Of a stretch of DNA of 64,000 bases, positions 18,542 through 26,658 are shown piece after piece (position 1 is the first letter of the stretch; the number at the start of each line of letters is the position of its first letter). The stretch is from Myxococcales bacterium (GTDB lineage: Bacteria; Myxococcota_A; Polyangia; Nannocystales; Nannocystaceae): positions 372,001 through 436,000 of the forward strand of contig JACKDW010000001.1 of NCBI GenBank assembly GCA_020633295.1, written 5' to 3'. The position numbers and the translations under genes are program-made. The notes below the pieces were generated by a model. It ran no database searches. It saw only the letters and a list, made by a program, of their open reading frames with translations, and had not been told where the DNA came from.

Positions 18542-19633
18542 CTACGCGCGCGCGCCCAGGAAGCCGCTCAGCAGCGCGCGGAACTCTTCCGGACGCTCGA
18601 GGTGCGGCGAGTGCCCGCAGCCGGCGAACGACTCCTCGCGGACCGTCCCCCCGGCCGCCGCGTAGCGAGCGAGCACCGCGCGCAGCTGCGTGACCATGGG
18701 CTGCGGCGGGTGGACGTCCGCACCCGGCCACGCCGCGCGACCGCCGTGCTTGAACAGCCCGCGCGCCCCCTGCCCGCCCGGCTCCGAGACCGAGCAGTCC
18801 GACACGATCGCGTCCTCGGGCCCGTGGATCCACAGCACCGGCGGCTTCGGCTCGACGTCGACGATCACCGACTGATCGAGGTACTTCGGCGACAGCGCGT
18901 TGTTGACCCCGCGCCGCCCCGGGGCGAAGCCCGGCCAATTCGCCGACGGCTGCACGTCCCCCGGGTAGTGGTCATCACCCAGCGCCGTCTCGAGCATGCC
19001 GTCGATCATCAGCTCCTCGATCGCCGGCGGCGGCGTGAACGAGCGCGCGAACAGCAGGTGCCGCACCGTCCCCCGGGGCGAGCGCGGCGACGCGTCCCCG
19101 CGGTCGCCCCGGCGCAGACACTCGATGAACGCCGGGCTCGTCGCGCCCGCGCCCGAGCCCGCGAAGTCCGGGTGACACGGGCGGCCGTCGGGCCCGCGCG
19201 TGCCCCCGAAGCCGTAGGGCGAGCCCGAGGCGACCAGCGTCAACGAGCGCCACCACGCCGGCCTGTCGATCACGAGCTGCATCGCCACGTTGCCGCCGAG
19301 CGACCAGCCCACGACGTGCAGGCGGCGGCCCGTGAGCCCCAGCGTCTCGAGCAACGCCTGCAGATCCTCGGAGAACTCGCGCAGCCCGCGGGTCGCGTCG
19401 ACCGGCTTGGCCTCCGTCCCGCCGTAGCCGCGCAGGTCCGGCGCCACCAGCAGCCGCGAGCGCGACGCGAGCGCCCGCTGCGTGTCCTCCCAGCAGCGGC
19501 CGCTGGCGAGGTTGCCGTGGATCAGCAGCACGACCTCGGCGGCCGCCCGATCGCCGGCGAGGCCGACGCGCTGGCGCAGGCGGGGCGTCTCGACCGCGCG
19601 CGCGCGGAGCTCTACACCGGCTTCAGGCTTCAC
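18542..19633 (-). CDS. Alpha/beta hydrolase
   Basis: A 363-residue alpha/beta-hydrolase-fold enzyme. The oxyanion-hole motif is VVLLIHGNLASGRCW (~34-48). The nucleophile elbow is GWSLGG (Ser near residue 110). An acid occurs in LWIHGPEDAIVSD, and the catalytic His in FAGCGHSPHLERPEEF near the C-terminus. There is no signal peptide. It is paralogous to the divergent gene at 19856; the two share LIHGN, EAKPVDATRGLR-type and GCGHSPH-type blocks. Start GTG 19633 lies inside the left arm of an inverted repeat. Substrate unknown; an esterase or haloalkane-type hydrolase role is possible. Confidence 0.85.
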   Translation of the reverse strand: MKPEAGVELRARAVETPRLRQRVGLAGDRAAAEVVLLIHGNLASGRCWEDTQRALASRSRLLVAPDLRGYGGTEAKPVDATRGLREFSEDLQALLETLGLTGRRLHVVGWSLGGNVAMQLVIDRPAWWRSLTLVASGSPYGFGGTRGPDGRPCHPDFAGSGAGATSPAFIECLRRGDRGDASPRSPRGTVRHLLFARSFTPPPAIEELMIDGMLETALGDDHYPGDVQPSANWPGFAPGRRGVNNALSPKYLDQSVIVDVEPKPPVLWIHGPEDAIVSDCSVSEPGGQGARGLFKHGGRAAWPGADVHPPQPMVTQLRAVLARYAAAGGTVREESFAGCGHSPHLERPEEFRALLSGFLGARA

Positions 19634-19729
19634 GTGGCGAGACTTGAACCATGGATCAGGGGCTGATTCAAGCCGACTTTATGAAAATTGAATCATATAT
19701 CAGTTTTTACCGAATCTCGCCACGAAGCC
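19626..19729. other. 104-bp inverted-repeat element between divergent hydrolase genes
   Basis: The outer arms GGCTTC-AC-GTGGCGAGA (19626-19642) and TCTCGCCACGAAGCC (19715-19729) pair over 15 bp with a 2-base bulge. An inner, nearly concentric dyad GATTCAA/TTGAATC sits at 19665-19671 and 19688-19694. A short hairpin, ATCAG with CTGAT, lies left of it (about 19655-19668). The core is strongly AT-rich. It contains the start codon of the minus-strand hydrolase and lies 127 bases upstream of the plus-strand one. Possible roles are a shared operator, a structured leader RNA or a MITE-like remnant. Confidence 0.65.
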
Positions 19730-19855
19730 CACGCGAACGCCGCTTCTCACGCGACCTCGCGCGACAACGCGCGCTCTCCCCGCTCGTTCCGCTGTACACG
19801 CACCGATACCTGTGGCCCAATCTCCCTGACCAACGTCCCCCCGAGAGGAGCCGCG

Positions 19856-20917
19856 GTGCCCAGCGAGATCACGTCCACTTCCATCGAGACCCCCCGCCTC
19901 ACGACGCACGTCCGCAGCGCCGGCGACGCCGGTCGCCCCACGATCGTGCTCATCCACGGCAACGCCTCGTCGTCGGTGTTCTGGGAGGACACCATGTCGC
20001 GGCTCGCCGAGGTCGCCCACGTCGTCGCGCCCGACATGCGCGGCTTCGGTGACTCCGAGGGCAAGCCGGTCGACGCCACCCGCGGCCTGCGCGACTTCTC
20101 CGACGACCTCCACGCGCTGCTCACCGCCCAGGGCCTCGTCGGAGACGGCCGCGCGGTGCACCTCGTCGGCTGGTCCGTCGGCGGCAGCGTCGTCATGCAG
20201 TACGCGATCGACCACGCCGACGACGTCGCCTCGCTCGTGCTCATCAACCCCGGCTCGCCGTTCGGCTTCGGCGGCACCAAGGACGTCCGGGGCACCCCCT
20301 GCTACGCCGACTTCGCCGGCTCGGGCGGCGGCACGGCCAACCCCGAGTTCGTCAAGCTGATCCAGGCCGGCGACCGCGGCAACGACTCGCAGGTCAGCCC
20401 GCGCAACGTCATGAACGCCTTCTACTTTAAGCCGCCGTTTCGGGCGCCGTCGGACCAGGAGGACGCGTTCGTCGACGGGATCCTGAAGCTCACCATCGGC
20501 CCCGACAACTACCCCGGCGACCTCACGACCTCGGGTAACTGGCCCGGCGTCGCGCCCGGCGGTCGCGGCGTGAACAACACGATCTCGCCCAAGCACTGCA
20601 ACCTCAGCGGCTTCGCCGACATCAGCCCGCGCCCGCCGGTGCTGTGGATCCGCGGCGCCGACGACCAGATCGTCTCGGACCGCTCGATGTTCGACTTCGG
20701 CGTGCTCGGCGAGCTCGGCTTCGTCCCCGGCTGGCCGGGCGCGAGCGTCTTCCCCGCCCAGCCCATGGTCTCGCAGACCCGCTACGTGCTCGACGCCTAC
20801 GCCAACGCCGGCGGCCGCTACGAGGAGCTCGTGTTCGACAACTGCGGGCACTCGCCGCACATCGAGCACCCCGAGCAATTCGACAAGGCCGTGCGCCGCT
20901 TCCTCGGCCTCGGCTGA
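19856..20917 (+). CDS. Alpha/beta hydrolase (paralogue of the divergent neighbour)
   Basis: A 353-residue alpha/beta hydrolase. Motifs are TIVLIHGNASSSVFWEDTM (oxyanion region, ~29-47), GWSVGGSVVMQ (nucleophile Ser near 104), LWIRGADDQIVSD (acid) and FDNCGHSPHIEHPEQF (catalytic His near 338). GTG 19856 is chosen for an AGGAG ribosome-binding sequence about 7 bases upstream and for alignment with the start of the paralogue at 18542-19633. It is followed by a strong terminator-like hairpin. Like its paralogue it lacks a signal peptide. The true substrate is unknown. Confidence 0.87.
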   Translation: MPSEITSTSIETPRLTTHVRSAGDAGRPTIVLIHGNASSSVFWEDTMSRLAEVAHVVAPDMRGFGDSEGKPVDATRGLRDFSDDLHALLTAQGLVGDGRAVHLVGWSVGGSVVMQYAIDHADDVASLVLINPGSPFGFGGTKDVRGTPCYADFAGSGGGTANPEFVKLIQAGDRGNDSQVSPRNVMNAFYFKPPFRAPSDQEDAFVDGILKLTIGPDNYPGDLTTSGNWPGVAPGGRGVNNTISPKHCNLSGFADISPRPPVLWIRGADDQIVSDRSMFDFGVLGELGFVPGWPGASVFPAQPMVSQTRYVLDAYANAGGRYEELVFDNCGHSPHIEHPEQFDKAVRRFLGLG

Positions 20918-20942
20918 CGCGCGCGAGCGCGTCGCCAGCGGA

Positions 20943-20967
20943 GGGCCGCGGGGAGCACCCGCGGCCC
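20943..20967. terminator. Bidirectional-type terminator hairpin
   Basis: GGGCCGCGGG, loop GAGCA, CCCGCGGCCC is a perfect 10-bp stem followed by TTCTC. It lies between the convergent ends of the hydrolase (20917) and the acyl-CoA ligase (20988). Confidence 0.8.
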
Positions 20968-20987
20968 TTCTCAATTGTCAGCCTGGC

Positions 20988-22535
20988 CTAGTCACCATGC
21001 CGCGCCTGCAGGGCGCGCTTGTCGATCTTGCCCGCGCCCGTGCGCGGCAGCGCCTCGACGAACACCACCGATCGCGGCAGCTTGTAGCGCGCCAGCTGCC
21101 CGCGCGCGTGCTCGAGCAGGCGCGCCTCGTCGAGCCCCTCGCCGGCCGCGCCCGCGCGGCGCACCACGATCGCGCGGCCGACCTCGCCCCAGCGCGGGTG
21201 CGGCACGCCGATGACGGCGACGGCCTCGACCCCCGGGTGACCCGCCAGCGCGCTCTCGATCTCCGCCGGGTAGATGTTCTCCCCGCCCGAGATGAACATG
21301 TCCTTCGAGCGCCCGACGATCGTCACGCAGCCGCCCTCGTCGCGTCGCGCCAGGTCGCCGGTGCGCAGCCAGCCGTCGGGCGTCAACGCGGCCGCGGTGG
21401 CCTCTGGGTTGTTCCAGTAGCCCGCGAACACGTGCGGCCCTCGCAGCCACAGCTCGCCGACCTCGCCGGGCCCGAGCGCCCGCGCCAAGTCGTGCCCCTC
21501 GCCCGCGATCCGCAGGTCGACGTGCATCAGCGGGTAGCCGACCGCGCCTGGCTTCTCGCGCAGCTGCGCGTCGGGCAGCCAGAAGTTGTTGGGCCCCGCC
21601 TCGGTCAGCCCGTAGCCGGTCTTGAAGCGCGCGCCCAGCGACCACATGCGCTCGAACACCGGCGCCGGGCACGGCGCGCCGCCGCTGATCACGATCTTGA
21701 GGCGCTCGAGGCCGGCGTCCGCGATCTCGGGCCGCGCGAGCAGGTCGAGGAACATCGTCGGCACCCCGAACATCACCGTGACGCCGCGCGCCCGGATCAG
21801 CTCGAGCACCTGCGCGGGGTCGAAGCCCGCGCACACGATCGAGGTCCCGCCCGCGTGCACCAGCGGCGCCGTGAACACGTTGAGGCCGCCCGTGTGGAAC
21901 AGCGGCGCGTTCAGGATCGCGATGTCGCCCGCGTCGAGCTCCCAGCTCGCGACGGTGTTGATCGCGTTCCAGGTGACGCTGCGGTGCGTCAGGATCGCGC
22001 CCTTCGGCAGCCCCGTGGTCCCGCCCGTGTAGCAGATGACCCATGGGTCATCCCAGTCGAGCCCGGCCGCGGGCGGCGGCGCGTCGCTGGCCGCCGAGAC
22101 GAGCGTCGCCAGCGTCGGCGCCCCGCGGGCCGCGTTCGGCGCGAGCGCGACGCGCTGCGGACCGTCGGCGAGCGCGTCCACCAGCGCCGCGTCCTCGGGG
22201 CCGTAGACCAGCACCGTCGGCGCGCCGGCCTCGACCAGCGCCGCCAGCTCGCGCCCCGAGAGCCGCCAGTTGAGCGCCTGCAGGATCGCGCCGAGCTTGC
22301 CGCAGGCGAACCACAGGTCGAGGTACTCGACGCAGTTGCGCGCGAGCACGGCCACGCGATCGCCCTTGCCCACGCCCAGCCCGCGCAGCGCCCACGCGGT
22401 CTGGTTCACGCGCGCGTTCCAGTCGCGGTACGTCCACGCCCGACCGCCGCCCCGCTCGCGCGTCGCGTCGATCAGCGCGACGCGCTCGGGGCTCAGCGCG
22501 GCTCGGCGCGCGAGCCAATCGCCGACCACGGCCAC
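20988..22535 (-). CDS. Long-chain/medium-chain fatty acid-CoA ligase-like AMP-binding enzyme
   Basis: A 515-residue adenylate-forming ligase that would activate a carboxylic acid with ATP and join it to CoA. Motifs are the P-loop-like YTGGTTGLPKG (A3), GYGLTEAG (A5), WLRTGDLARRDEGG (A7), GRSKDMFISGGENIYP (A8) and the C-terminal catalytic lysine region GAGKIDKR (A10). Length is normal for the FadD-like class. GTG 22535 overlaps the last base of the upstream SDR stop, so the pair is translationally coupled. Pairing with a FabG/PhaB-like reductase suggests fatty-acid or polyhydroxyalkanoate-type metabolism. Chain-length preference is unknown. Confidence 0.9.
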   Translation of the reverse strand: MAVVGDWLARRAALSPERVALIDATRERGGGRAWTYRDWNARVNQTAWALRGLGVGKGDRVAVLARNCVEYLDLWFACGKLGAILQALNWRLSGRELAALVEAGAPTVLVYGPEDAALVDALADGPQRVALAPNAARGAPTLATLVSAASDAPPPAAGLDWDDPWVICYTGGTTGLPKGAILTHRSVTWNAINTVASWELDAGDIAILNAPLFHTGGLNVFTAPLVHAGGTSIVCAGFDPAQVLELIRARGVTVMFGVPTMFLDLLARPEIADAGLERLKIVISGGAPCPAPVFERMWSLGARFKTGYGLTEAGPNNFWLPDAQLREKPGAVGYPLMHVDLRIAGEGHDLARALGPGEVGELWLRGPHVFAGYWNNPEATAAALTPDGWLRTGDLARRDEGGCVTIVGRSKDMFISGGENIYPAEIESALAGHPGVEAVAVIGVPHPRWGEVGRAIVVRRAGAAGEGLDEARLLEHARGQLARYKLPRSVVFVEALPRTGAGKIDKRALQARHGD

Positions 22536-23317
22536 TAGGTCCCCAGCACCGCGCCGCCGTCGACGCTGAGCACCGCGCCGTTGATGAAGCCCGCCGCCTC
22601 CGACGCGAGGAACAGGTACGCGTTGGCGATGTCCTCGGGCGCGCCCATGCGCCCGACCGGCGTCGCCTTGACCAGGCGCTCGATCACCCTCTCGGGGATC
22701 GACTTCACCATGTCGGTGGCGATGAAGCCCGGCGCGACCGCGTTGACCGTGATCCCGTAGCGCCCCAGCTCGCGGGCCCAGGTCCGCGTCATGCCGATCA
22801 CGCCGGCCTTGGTCGCCACGTAGTTGGTCTGGCCGAAGTTGCCGTAGAGCCCGACGACCGAGGACGCCGTGACGATACGCCCGTAGCCGCGCGCGATCAT
22901 CGTCGGGACGATCGCCTGCGTGCAGTTGAACACGCCCTTGAGGTTGACCTTGAGCACCGCGTCGAAGGCCTCCTCGCTCATCTGATCGACGAGCGCCCCG
23001 CCCTTGATCTTGACGAGCTGGGCGTCGCGCACGATCCCGGCGTTGTTGATGAGGATGTCGATCTGCCCGTGGCGGTCGCGCGCGGACGCGACGGCGGCGT
23101 CGACCGCCGCGCGGTCGCCCACGTCGACGCGCGTGAAGCCGGCCTCGCCGTCCTGCTCGCCGACGATCTGGTCGGCCAGCGCGACGCCTGACTCTTCGTT
23201 CATGTCCCAGATCTCGACGGTCGCGCCGGCGGCCGCGAACGCGCGCGCCGTCGCGGCGCCGATCCCCTGGGCGCCGCCCGTGATGACCGCGACGCGGTCG
23301 CTGAGGTCGATTTTCAT
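22535..23317 (-). CDS. Short-chain dehydrogenase/reductase, FabG/PhaB-like
   Basis: A 260-residue classical SDR reducing 3-oxoacyl thioesters with NAD(P)H. It has the glycine-rich TGGAQGIG motif (residues 13-20), NNAG near 91-94, and the catalytic Ser-Tyr-Lys set in VTASSVVGLYGNFGQTNYVA with TKAG following. The C-terminus has the FabG-type VDGG. An Asp-rich segment after beta-2 (WDMNE) hints at NAD preference. ATG 23317 is preceded by a GAGGGAGG ribosome-binding sequence. It is the first gene of a two-gene operon with the acyl-CoA ligase. The assignment as acetoacetyl-CoA versus 3-oxoacyl-ACP reductase is open. Confidence 0.88.
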   Translation of the reverse strand: MKIDLSDRVAVITGGAQGIGAATARAFAAAGATVEIWDMNEESGVALADQIVGEQDGEAGFTRVDVGDRAAVDAAVASARDRHGQIDILINNAGIVRDAQLVKIKGGALVDQMSEEAFDAVLKVNLKGVFNCTQAIVPTMIARGYGRIVTASSVVGLYGNFGQTNYVATKAGVIGMTRTWARELGRYGITVNAVAPGFIATDMVKSIPERVIERLVKATPVGRMGAPEDIANAYLFLASEAAGFINGAVLSVDGGAVLGT

Positions 23318-23462
23318 GCTGCCTCCCTCTCGCTCGTGCTGCTCGCGCGCGGCCCGTCGCGCGCTCGCCGGGATCAGTACTCGATCGCGCGCCGGCGAAC
23401 AATTTCCCCCCGGCGCGCGCGTCCGCGAGAGGCCCCGCCGCCCGCATCTGCTACACTCCCGC

Positions 23463-23602
23463 GGGGGACTGGCGGAATGGTAGACGCGAACGGCTGATAG
23501 ACCGTTTGAACAACATCTTTGAAGTCAAATGGGGCGGGGCGACCCCTTGCCCACGTGATTTGGGTTCCAGAAAACATCCAGGTTCGATTCCTGGGTCCCC
23601 CA
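23463..23602 (+). tRNA. Unusual 140-nt tRNA-like gene (class II-like ends, 71-nt variable region)
   Basis: The 7-bp acceptor stem is GGGGGAC/GTCCCCC (23463-23469 and 23595-23601) with discriminator A and no encoded CCA. The leucine-type D arm is 23470-23487. The 5-bp stem AACGG/CCGTT (23489-23493, 23502-23506) closes an 8-nt loop CTGATAGA. The perfect T arm is CCAGG-TTCGATT-CCTGG (23578-23594). Between the anticodon-like and T arms lie 71 nt instead of the usual 4-24. They include an AT-rich stretch and an imperfect hairpin (23530-23553, GGGG-CGA-CCCC core). The 8-base loop hides the anticodon (GAT with one extra base, if tRNA-Ile-like). A remnant, an intron-like insertion or a specialised RNA are all possible. 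The rest of the 23318-23695 gap shows nothing else. Confidence 0.6.
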
Positions 23603-23695
23603 TTCAGCAACCACCGACGAGCGCGCGCGGCCCCTGGCCCCGCGCGCTCGTCGTATCGCGGGAGACCCGCGACGCGATACGCTCGTGGGGCTCCG

Positions 23696-24580
23696 ATGCT
23701 CCCCGTCGACGCCATCGCGCTCGTCGCGGCCCTCGTCACGTCCCCGAGCGAGGACTCGATGAGCCCCGCCGCGCCGGTCGCGACCGAGGCGCCGTCGACC
23801 GACGCCGCGTGGGAGGAGGGCGCGGAGGTCCCCGACGCGCCGCCTGCGAGCGACCCGCCCTCACCGAGCGCGCCCGCGAGCGCGACCGAGGTCCACGACG
23901 CGCCCGCGACCGCGACCGAAGTCCACGACGCGAGCGCGACCGCGACCGAGCTCCACGACGCGCCCGCGCTCGACGACGCCGCGCACGTCACCGACGCCGC
24001 GCGACCGCGCGCCGAGCCGACGATCGAGCGCGAGCCGCCGCCGCGCGTGGGCGAGGGGCTCATGATCACCGGGTGGTCGCTCCTCGGCGGCGGCGTGACG
24101 CTGGTCGGCGTCGGGATCGCGTACATGGTCGCCAGCGAATTCGACTCGGGCTTCGGCGTGCTCGTGCGCGCGGTGACGGTCGTGCCGACCTTCGGTCTCG
24201 GCGGCGGCGCGGCGCTGCTCGGCGCCGGCCTCGCGGCGGGCGGCTACGGCAAGTGGCGCGGCGAGTACACGCGCTGGGCGGGGTACCCGGCTCCCGATCC
24301 GCGGGGTCCCGCGATCGCACGCCGCGCCGCGTTCCTGCTCATGCCCGGCGGCGTGCTGCTGAGCTCCGGGGTCCTGACCTTCGGGCTCTACGGGATCTCC
24401 GACGTCGACGAGCTCGTGTACCCCGCCGCGATCGCGACGGCGAGCGGCGCCCTGCTGCTCGCGATCGGCCTCGTGCGCCGCGCCAATCGACCGCGCGTCG
24501 GCGGGCACGCCCGGCTCGCGCCGAGCCTCGGCCGCACGCGTCACGGCGCGTGGACGACCGGCCTGGTCGTGCGCTGGTGA
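23696..24580 (+). CDS. Membrane protein with Ala/Thr/Glu repeat-rich N-terminus
   Basis: A 294-residue protein starting at ATG 23696, after the tRNA-like locus. Residues ~20-110 are an acidic Pro/Ala-rich low-complexity region holding three copies of an ~11-residue repeat built on ATEVHDAPAT. After an Arg/Pro hinge, residues ~120-270 contain about four glycine-rich hydrophobic helices (for example GGGVTLVGVGIAYMVA). The tail is basic. This resembles myxobacterial proteins of unknown function whose low-complexity region reaches into the periplasm or cytoplasm. No family recognised. Confidence 0.65.
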   Translation: MLPVDAIALVAALVTSPSEDSMSPAAPVATEAPSTDAAWEEGAEVPDAPPASDPPSPSAPASATEVHDAPATATEVHDASATATELHDAPALDDAAHVTDAARPRAEPTIEREPPPRVGEGLMITGWSLLGGGVTLVGVGIAYMVASEFDSGFGVLVRAVTVVPTFGLGGGAALLGAGLAAGGYGKWRGEYTRWAGYPAPDPRGPAIARRAAFLLMPGGVLLSSGVLTFGLYGISDVDELVYPAAIATASGALLLAIGLVRRANRPRVGGHARLAPSLGRTRHGAWTTGLVVRW

Positions 24581-24788
24581 GCGCGGCTGCGCGGCTGCGC
24601 GCGGGAGCACTGGCGGAGCGCGGATCAGAAGCACTCGCACGCGACCGGAGGCGCCCGCGCCCGAGGCCGACGCGCCCGAGTGACATGTCCGACCGTTCAG
24701 CTCAAATCGCTCGCGTCGCTCACGCCCAGCGCGCGAGGAACTCGCCGCCGCGCGCGTGAGAGTCCATGAGCAGGGAGCCGCCGCGCGT

Positions 24789-25829
24789 TCACGACGCGGC
24801 GCGCGGCTCGCCTGGCCCCCAGCGAACGACGCTCGCCGCCCACGCGTAGCCGATCCCCGCCGCGACCATCACCATGAGCTGCCCGTCGCGCAGGCGCCCC
24901 TCCTCGAGCGCGCGCGTGATCACCAGCGCCTGGTCCTGCTGCCCCACGTGCCCGTAGTCCTCGAGGTAGTAGGTCTGCTCCGGCCCGAGCCCCAGCTCGC
25001 CCAGCACGTACTCGTGCGCCGAGCGCTTCATGTGCAGGATGTTGAGGAAGCCGATGTCCGCGCGCGTGTGGCCGCTGCGGGCCAGCGCGTCGTCGACCAC
25101 GCCGAGGAAGTTGGCCATCGAGCGCGCGTCGAGGCGCCGCTTCATGCCCTCCGGGTCCGGGACGTCGAGGCGGTAGCGCGCGCGGTTGCCTTCGGTCAGC
25201 GGCTCGACCGTCCCGCCCACCGGGACGATCACGTCCAGCGAGAACGAGCCGTCGGTGATCACCGCGCTCCCGAGCACGTGGTTACGCGGGTGCCCGCGTC
25301 GCAGGAGCAGCGCCCCGCCGCCCGCGCTGAGGTTGGTCAGGAAGCGCGAGCGCGGGTTCTGGAGGTCGACGAAGTCGCAGTTGCGGTAGCCGCCGGCGAT
25401 CAGCACCGTCTCGACGTCCGGCTCCGCGCGCATCATCGCCGACGCCAGCTTGATCGCGGCCATCGTCGTGCCGCAGCGCAGCTGCACGTCGATCGCCCAC
25501 GCGCGCCTGGCCCCGAGGTCATGCGCGAGCTTGATCCCCGCCGTCCACAGCGGGTACTCCTTCCACTCCTCGGTGGTGCACAGCACGAGGTCGATCTCGA
25601 GGGGGTCGACGCCGCCGCGCGCGAGCGCGTCCTGGGCCGCCCACAGCCCCATCGCGCCGGTGTGGTCGTCGGGTCCCGGCGTCGGCTTGCGCCGCAGCCC
25701 GAACTTCTCGCGGATCACCGGCTCCGGGATACCGGTCCGCGCGGCCAGCTCGGCCGCCGAGAGGGAGCGCTCGGGGACGTAGCGCCCCGCGCTGACGATT
25801 CCGATCGCGGGGCCGGGCTCACGCGTCAT
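24789..25829 (-). CDS. 3-oxoacyl-ACP synthase III-like enzyme with altered active-site Asn region
   Basis: A 346-residue thiolase-fold enzyme of the FabH/KAS III group. The nucleophile is Cys119 in DVQLRCGTTM. His occurs in FLNILHMKRS, corresponding to the catalytic His motif. The third position, normally Asn in a GNTSAAS-like motif, reads YGHVGQQD here, so the canonical Asn appears to be His or shifted. Such proteins often make beta-keto acids in secondary metabolism or act on unusual acyl chains rather than in bulk fatty-acid synthesis. ATG 25829 gives normal length. It is the last of four same-strand genes and lacks an adjacent acyl carrier protein. Confidence 0.82.
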   Translation of the reverse strand: MTREPGPAIGIVSAGRYVPERSLSAAELAARTGIPEPVIREKFGLRRKPTPGPDDHTGAMGLWAAQDALARGGVDPLEIDLVLCTTEEWKEYPLWTAGIKLAHDLGARRAWAIDVQLRCGTTMAAIKLASAMMRAEPDVETVLIAGGYRNCDFVDLQNPRSRFLTNLSAGGGALLLRRGHPRNHVLGSAVITDGSFSLDVIVPVGGTVEPLTEGNRARYRLDVPDPEGMKRRLDARSMANFLGVVDDALARSGHTRADIGFLNILHMKRSAHEYVLGELGLGPEQTYYLEDYGHVGQQDQALVITRALEEGRLRDGQLMVMVAAGIGYAWAASVVRWGPGEPRAAS

Positions 25830-25892
25830 GGCGCGCGAGTGTATCAGCCGGCGCCGCGCTCGCGGGTCCGGGGAGCGCGCGCTCCGTTCGGG

Positions 25893-26528
25893 TCAGTGGA
25901 GGTTGTTGACGGTCTTCTTGGTCGTCGTCTTCGTCGTCGTCTTCGTCGTCGTCTCGCTCGCCGAGCTCGCCTTCTTGCGCTCACGCTTGGCCCGGTCGCG
26001 CAGGCGCCGGAGCTCGCGCGCGGCGTCGTCGACCTTGGCGACCACGGCCTTGAGCAGCGCGGTCGCCTCGAGCGGGGTCTGCGGGTTGGCGCCGCGCAGG
26101 CGGACGTCGGCCTCACGCACGGCCTCCTCGGCCCGGCGGATCGCGGGCGTCGCCACGCGCGCCGAGAGCGACAGCAGATCGCTGTCACGCTTGAGGCGCT
26201 CGATCGCCCGCGTCTCGCGGTCGAGGCGCGTGAACTGACCCGCGAGCTCCTTCAGGCGCGCGTTCGCGGCCTGCATCGCGTCGGCCTTCTGCTGCTCGTC
26301 CGCGAGCGCCTCGGCCGCCTCGAACTCCCGCGTGACCTCGGCGAGGTGCGCGTCCATCGCGAGCTTGAAGTTCGGGTACTCCGACGCGTAGCGCTTCAGC
26401 GACTGCACGTTCTCGGTCCAGCGCTTCGCCTCGCTCTCCGCCGAGGCCTTGCACGCGAGCGCGCCGGTCAGGGCCAACAGGAGCGCGAGCGCGAGCGGTC
26501 GAAGACGCGTCGTGAGGGACATCATCAT
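25893..26528 (-). CDS. Coiled-coil lipoprotein
   Basis: About 211 residues. Several adjacent starts exist (GTG 26531, ATG 26528, 26525, 26522); I use 26528. The signal has a lipobox at about Cys26 (LTGALAC). The mature chain is almost entirely charged alpha-helix with heptad-like spacing (residues ~30-190), predicting a long coiled coil. The tail is repetitive TTTKTTTK followed by VNNLH. It resembles DUF-type periplasmic helical lipoproteins of unknown function. The Lys/Thr tail might contact the cell wall or nucleic acid. It follows the MscS gene after 130 bases, with a hairpin between. Confidence 0.65.
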   Translation of the reverse strand: MMMSLTTRLRPLALALLLALTGALACKASAESEAKRWTENVQSLKRYASEYPNFKLAMDAHLAEVTREFEAAEALADEQQKADAMQAANARLKELAGQFTRLDRETRAIERLKRDSDLLSLSARVATPAIRRAEEAVREADVRLRGANPQTPLEATALLKAVVAKVDDAARELRRLRDRAKRERKKASSASETTTKTTTKTTTKKTVNNLH

Positions 26529-26627
26529 CACCCTCGGACGGCGGCGGCGCGCAGGTCAAGCGCGCGCCAGAGAGCCGCCGTGATTGCGCGCGCGCGTTCG
26601 CGCGGGCTCGCGCGCGCGCGCGTGAGT

Positions 26628-26643
26628 CTGTCTGAAGAGACAG
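26628..26643. terminator. Small perfect hairpin between mscS-like and lipoprotein genes
   Basis: CTGTCT-GAAG-AGACAG forms a 6-bp stem with a 4-base loop, 15 bases after the MscS stop on the minus strand. It is followed by a long alternating CG tract (about 26586-26622) rather than a U-run. It could be a weak terminator or an mRNA processing site. Confidence 0.4.
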
Positions 26644-26658
26644 TGAATTGCGTTCGCG

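Noticed and set aside
19626..19729. A tRNA-Sec (selC) gene in the inverted-repeat element (minus strand shows a TTCAA loop and an acceptor-like stem)
   Set aside because: The T-stem bases do not pair (CATGG against CTCGC), the core is AT-rich unlike selC, and the outer arms extend beyond an acceptor stem.
23463..23602. Group I intron in the tRNA-like locus
   Set aside because: The extra 54-71 nt are far shorter than known group I introns and lie after an already closed anticodon stem, not in its loop.
26586..26622. Alternating CG tract as a Z-DNA regulatory site
   Set aside because: Such tracts are common in this base composition (also near 12283-12330); no supporting context.
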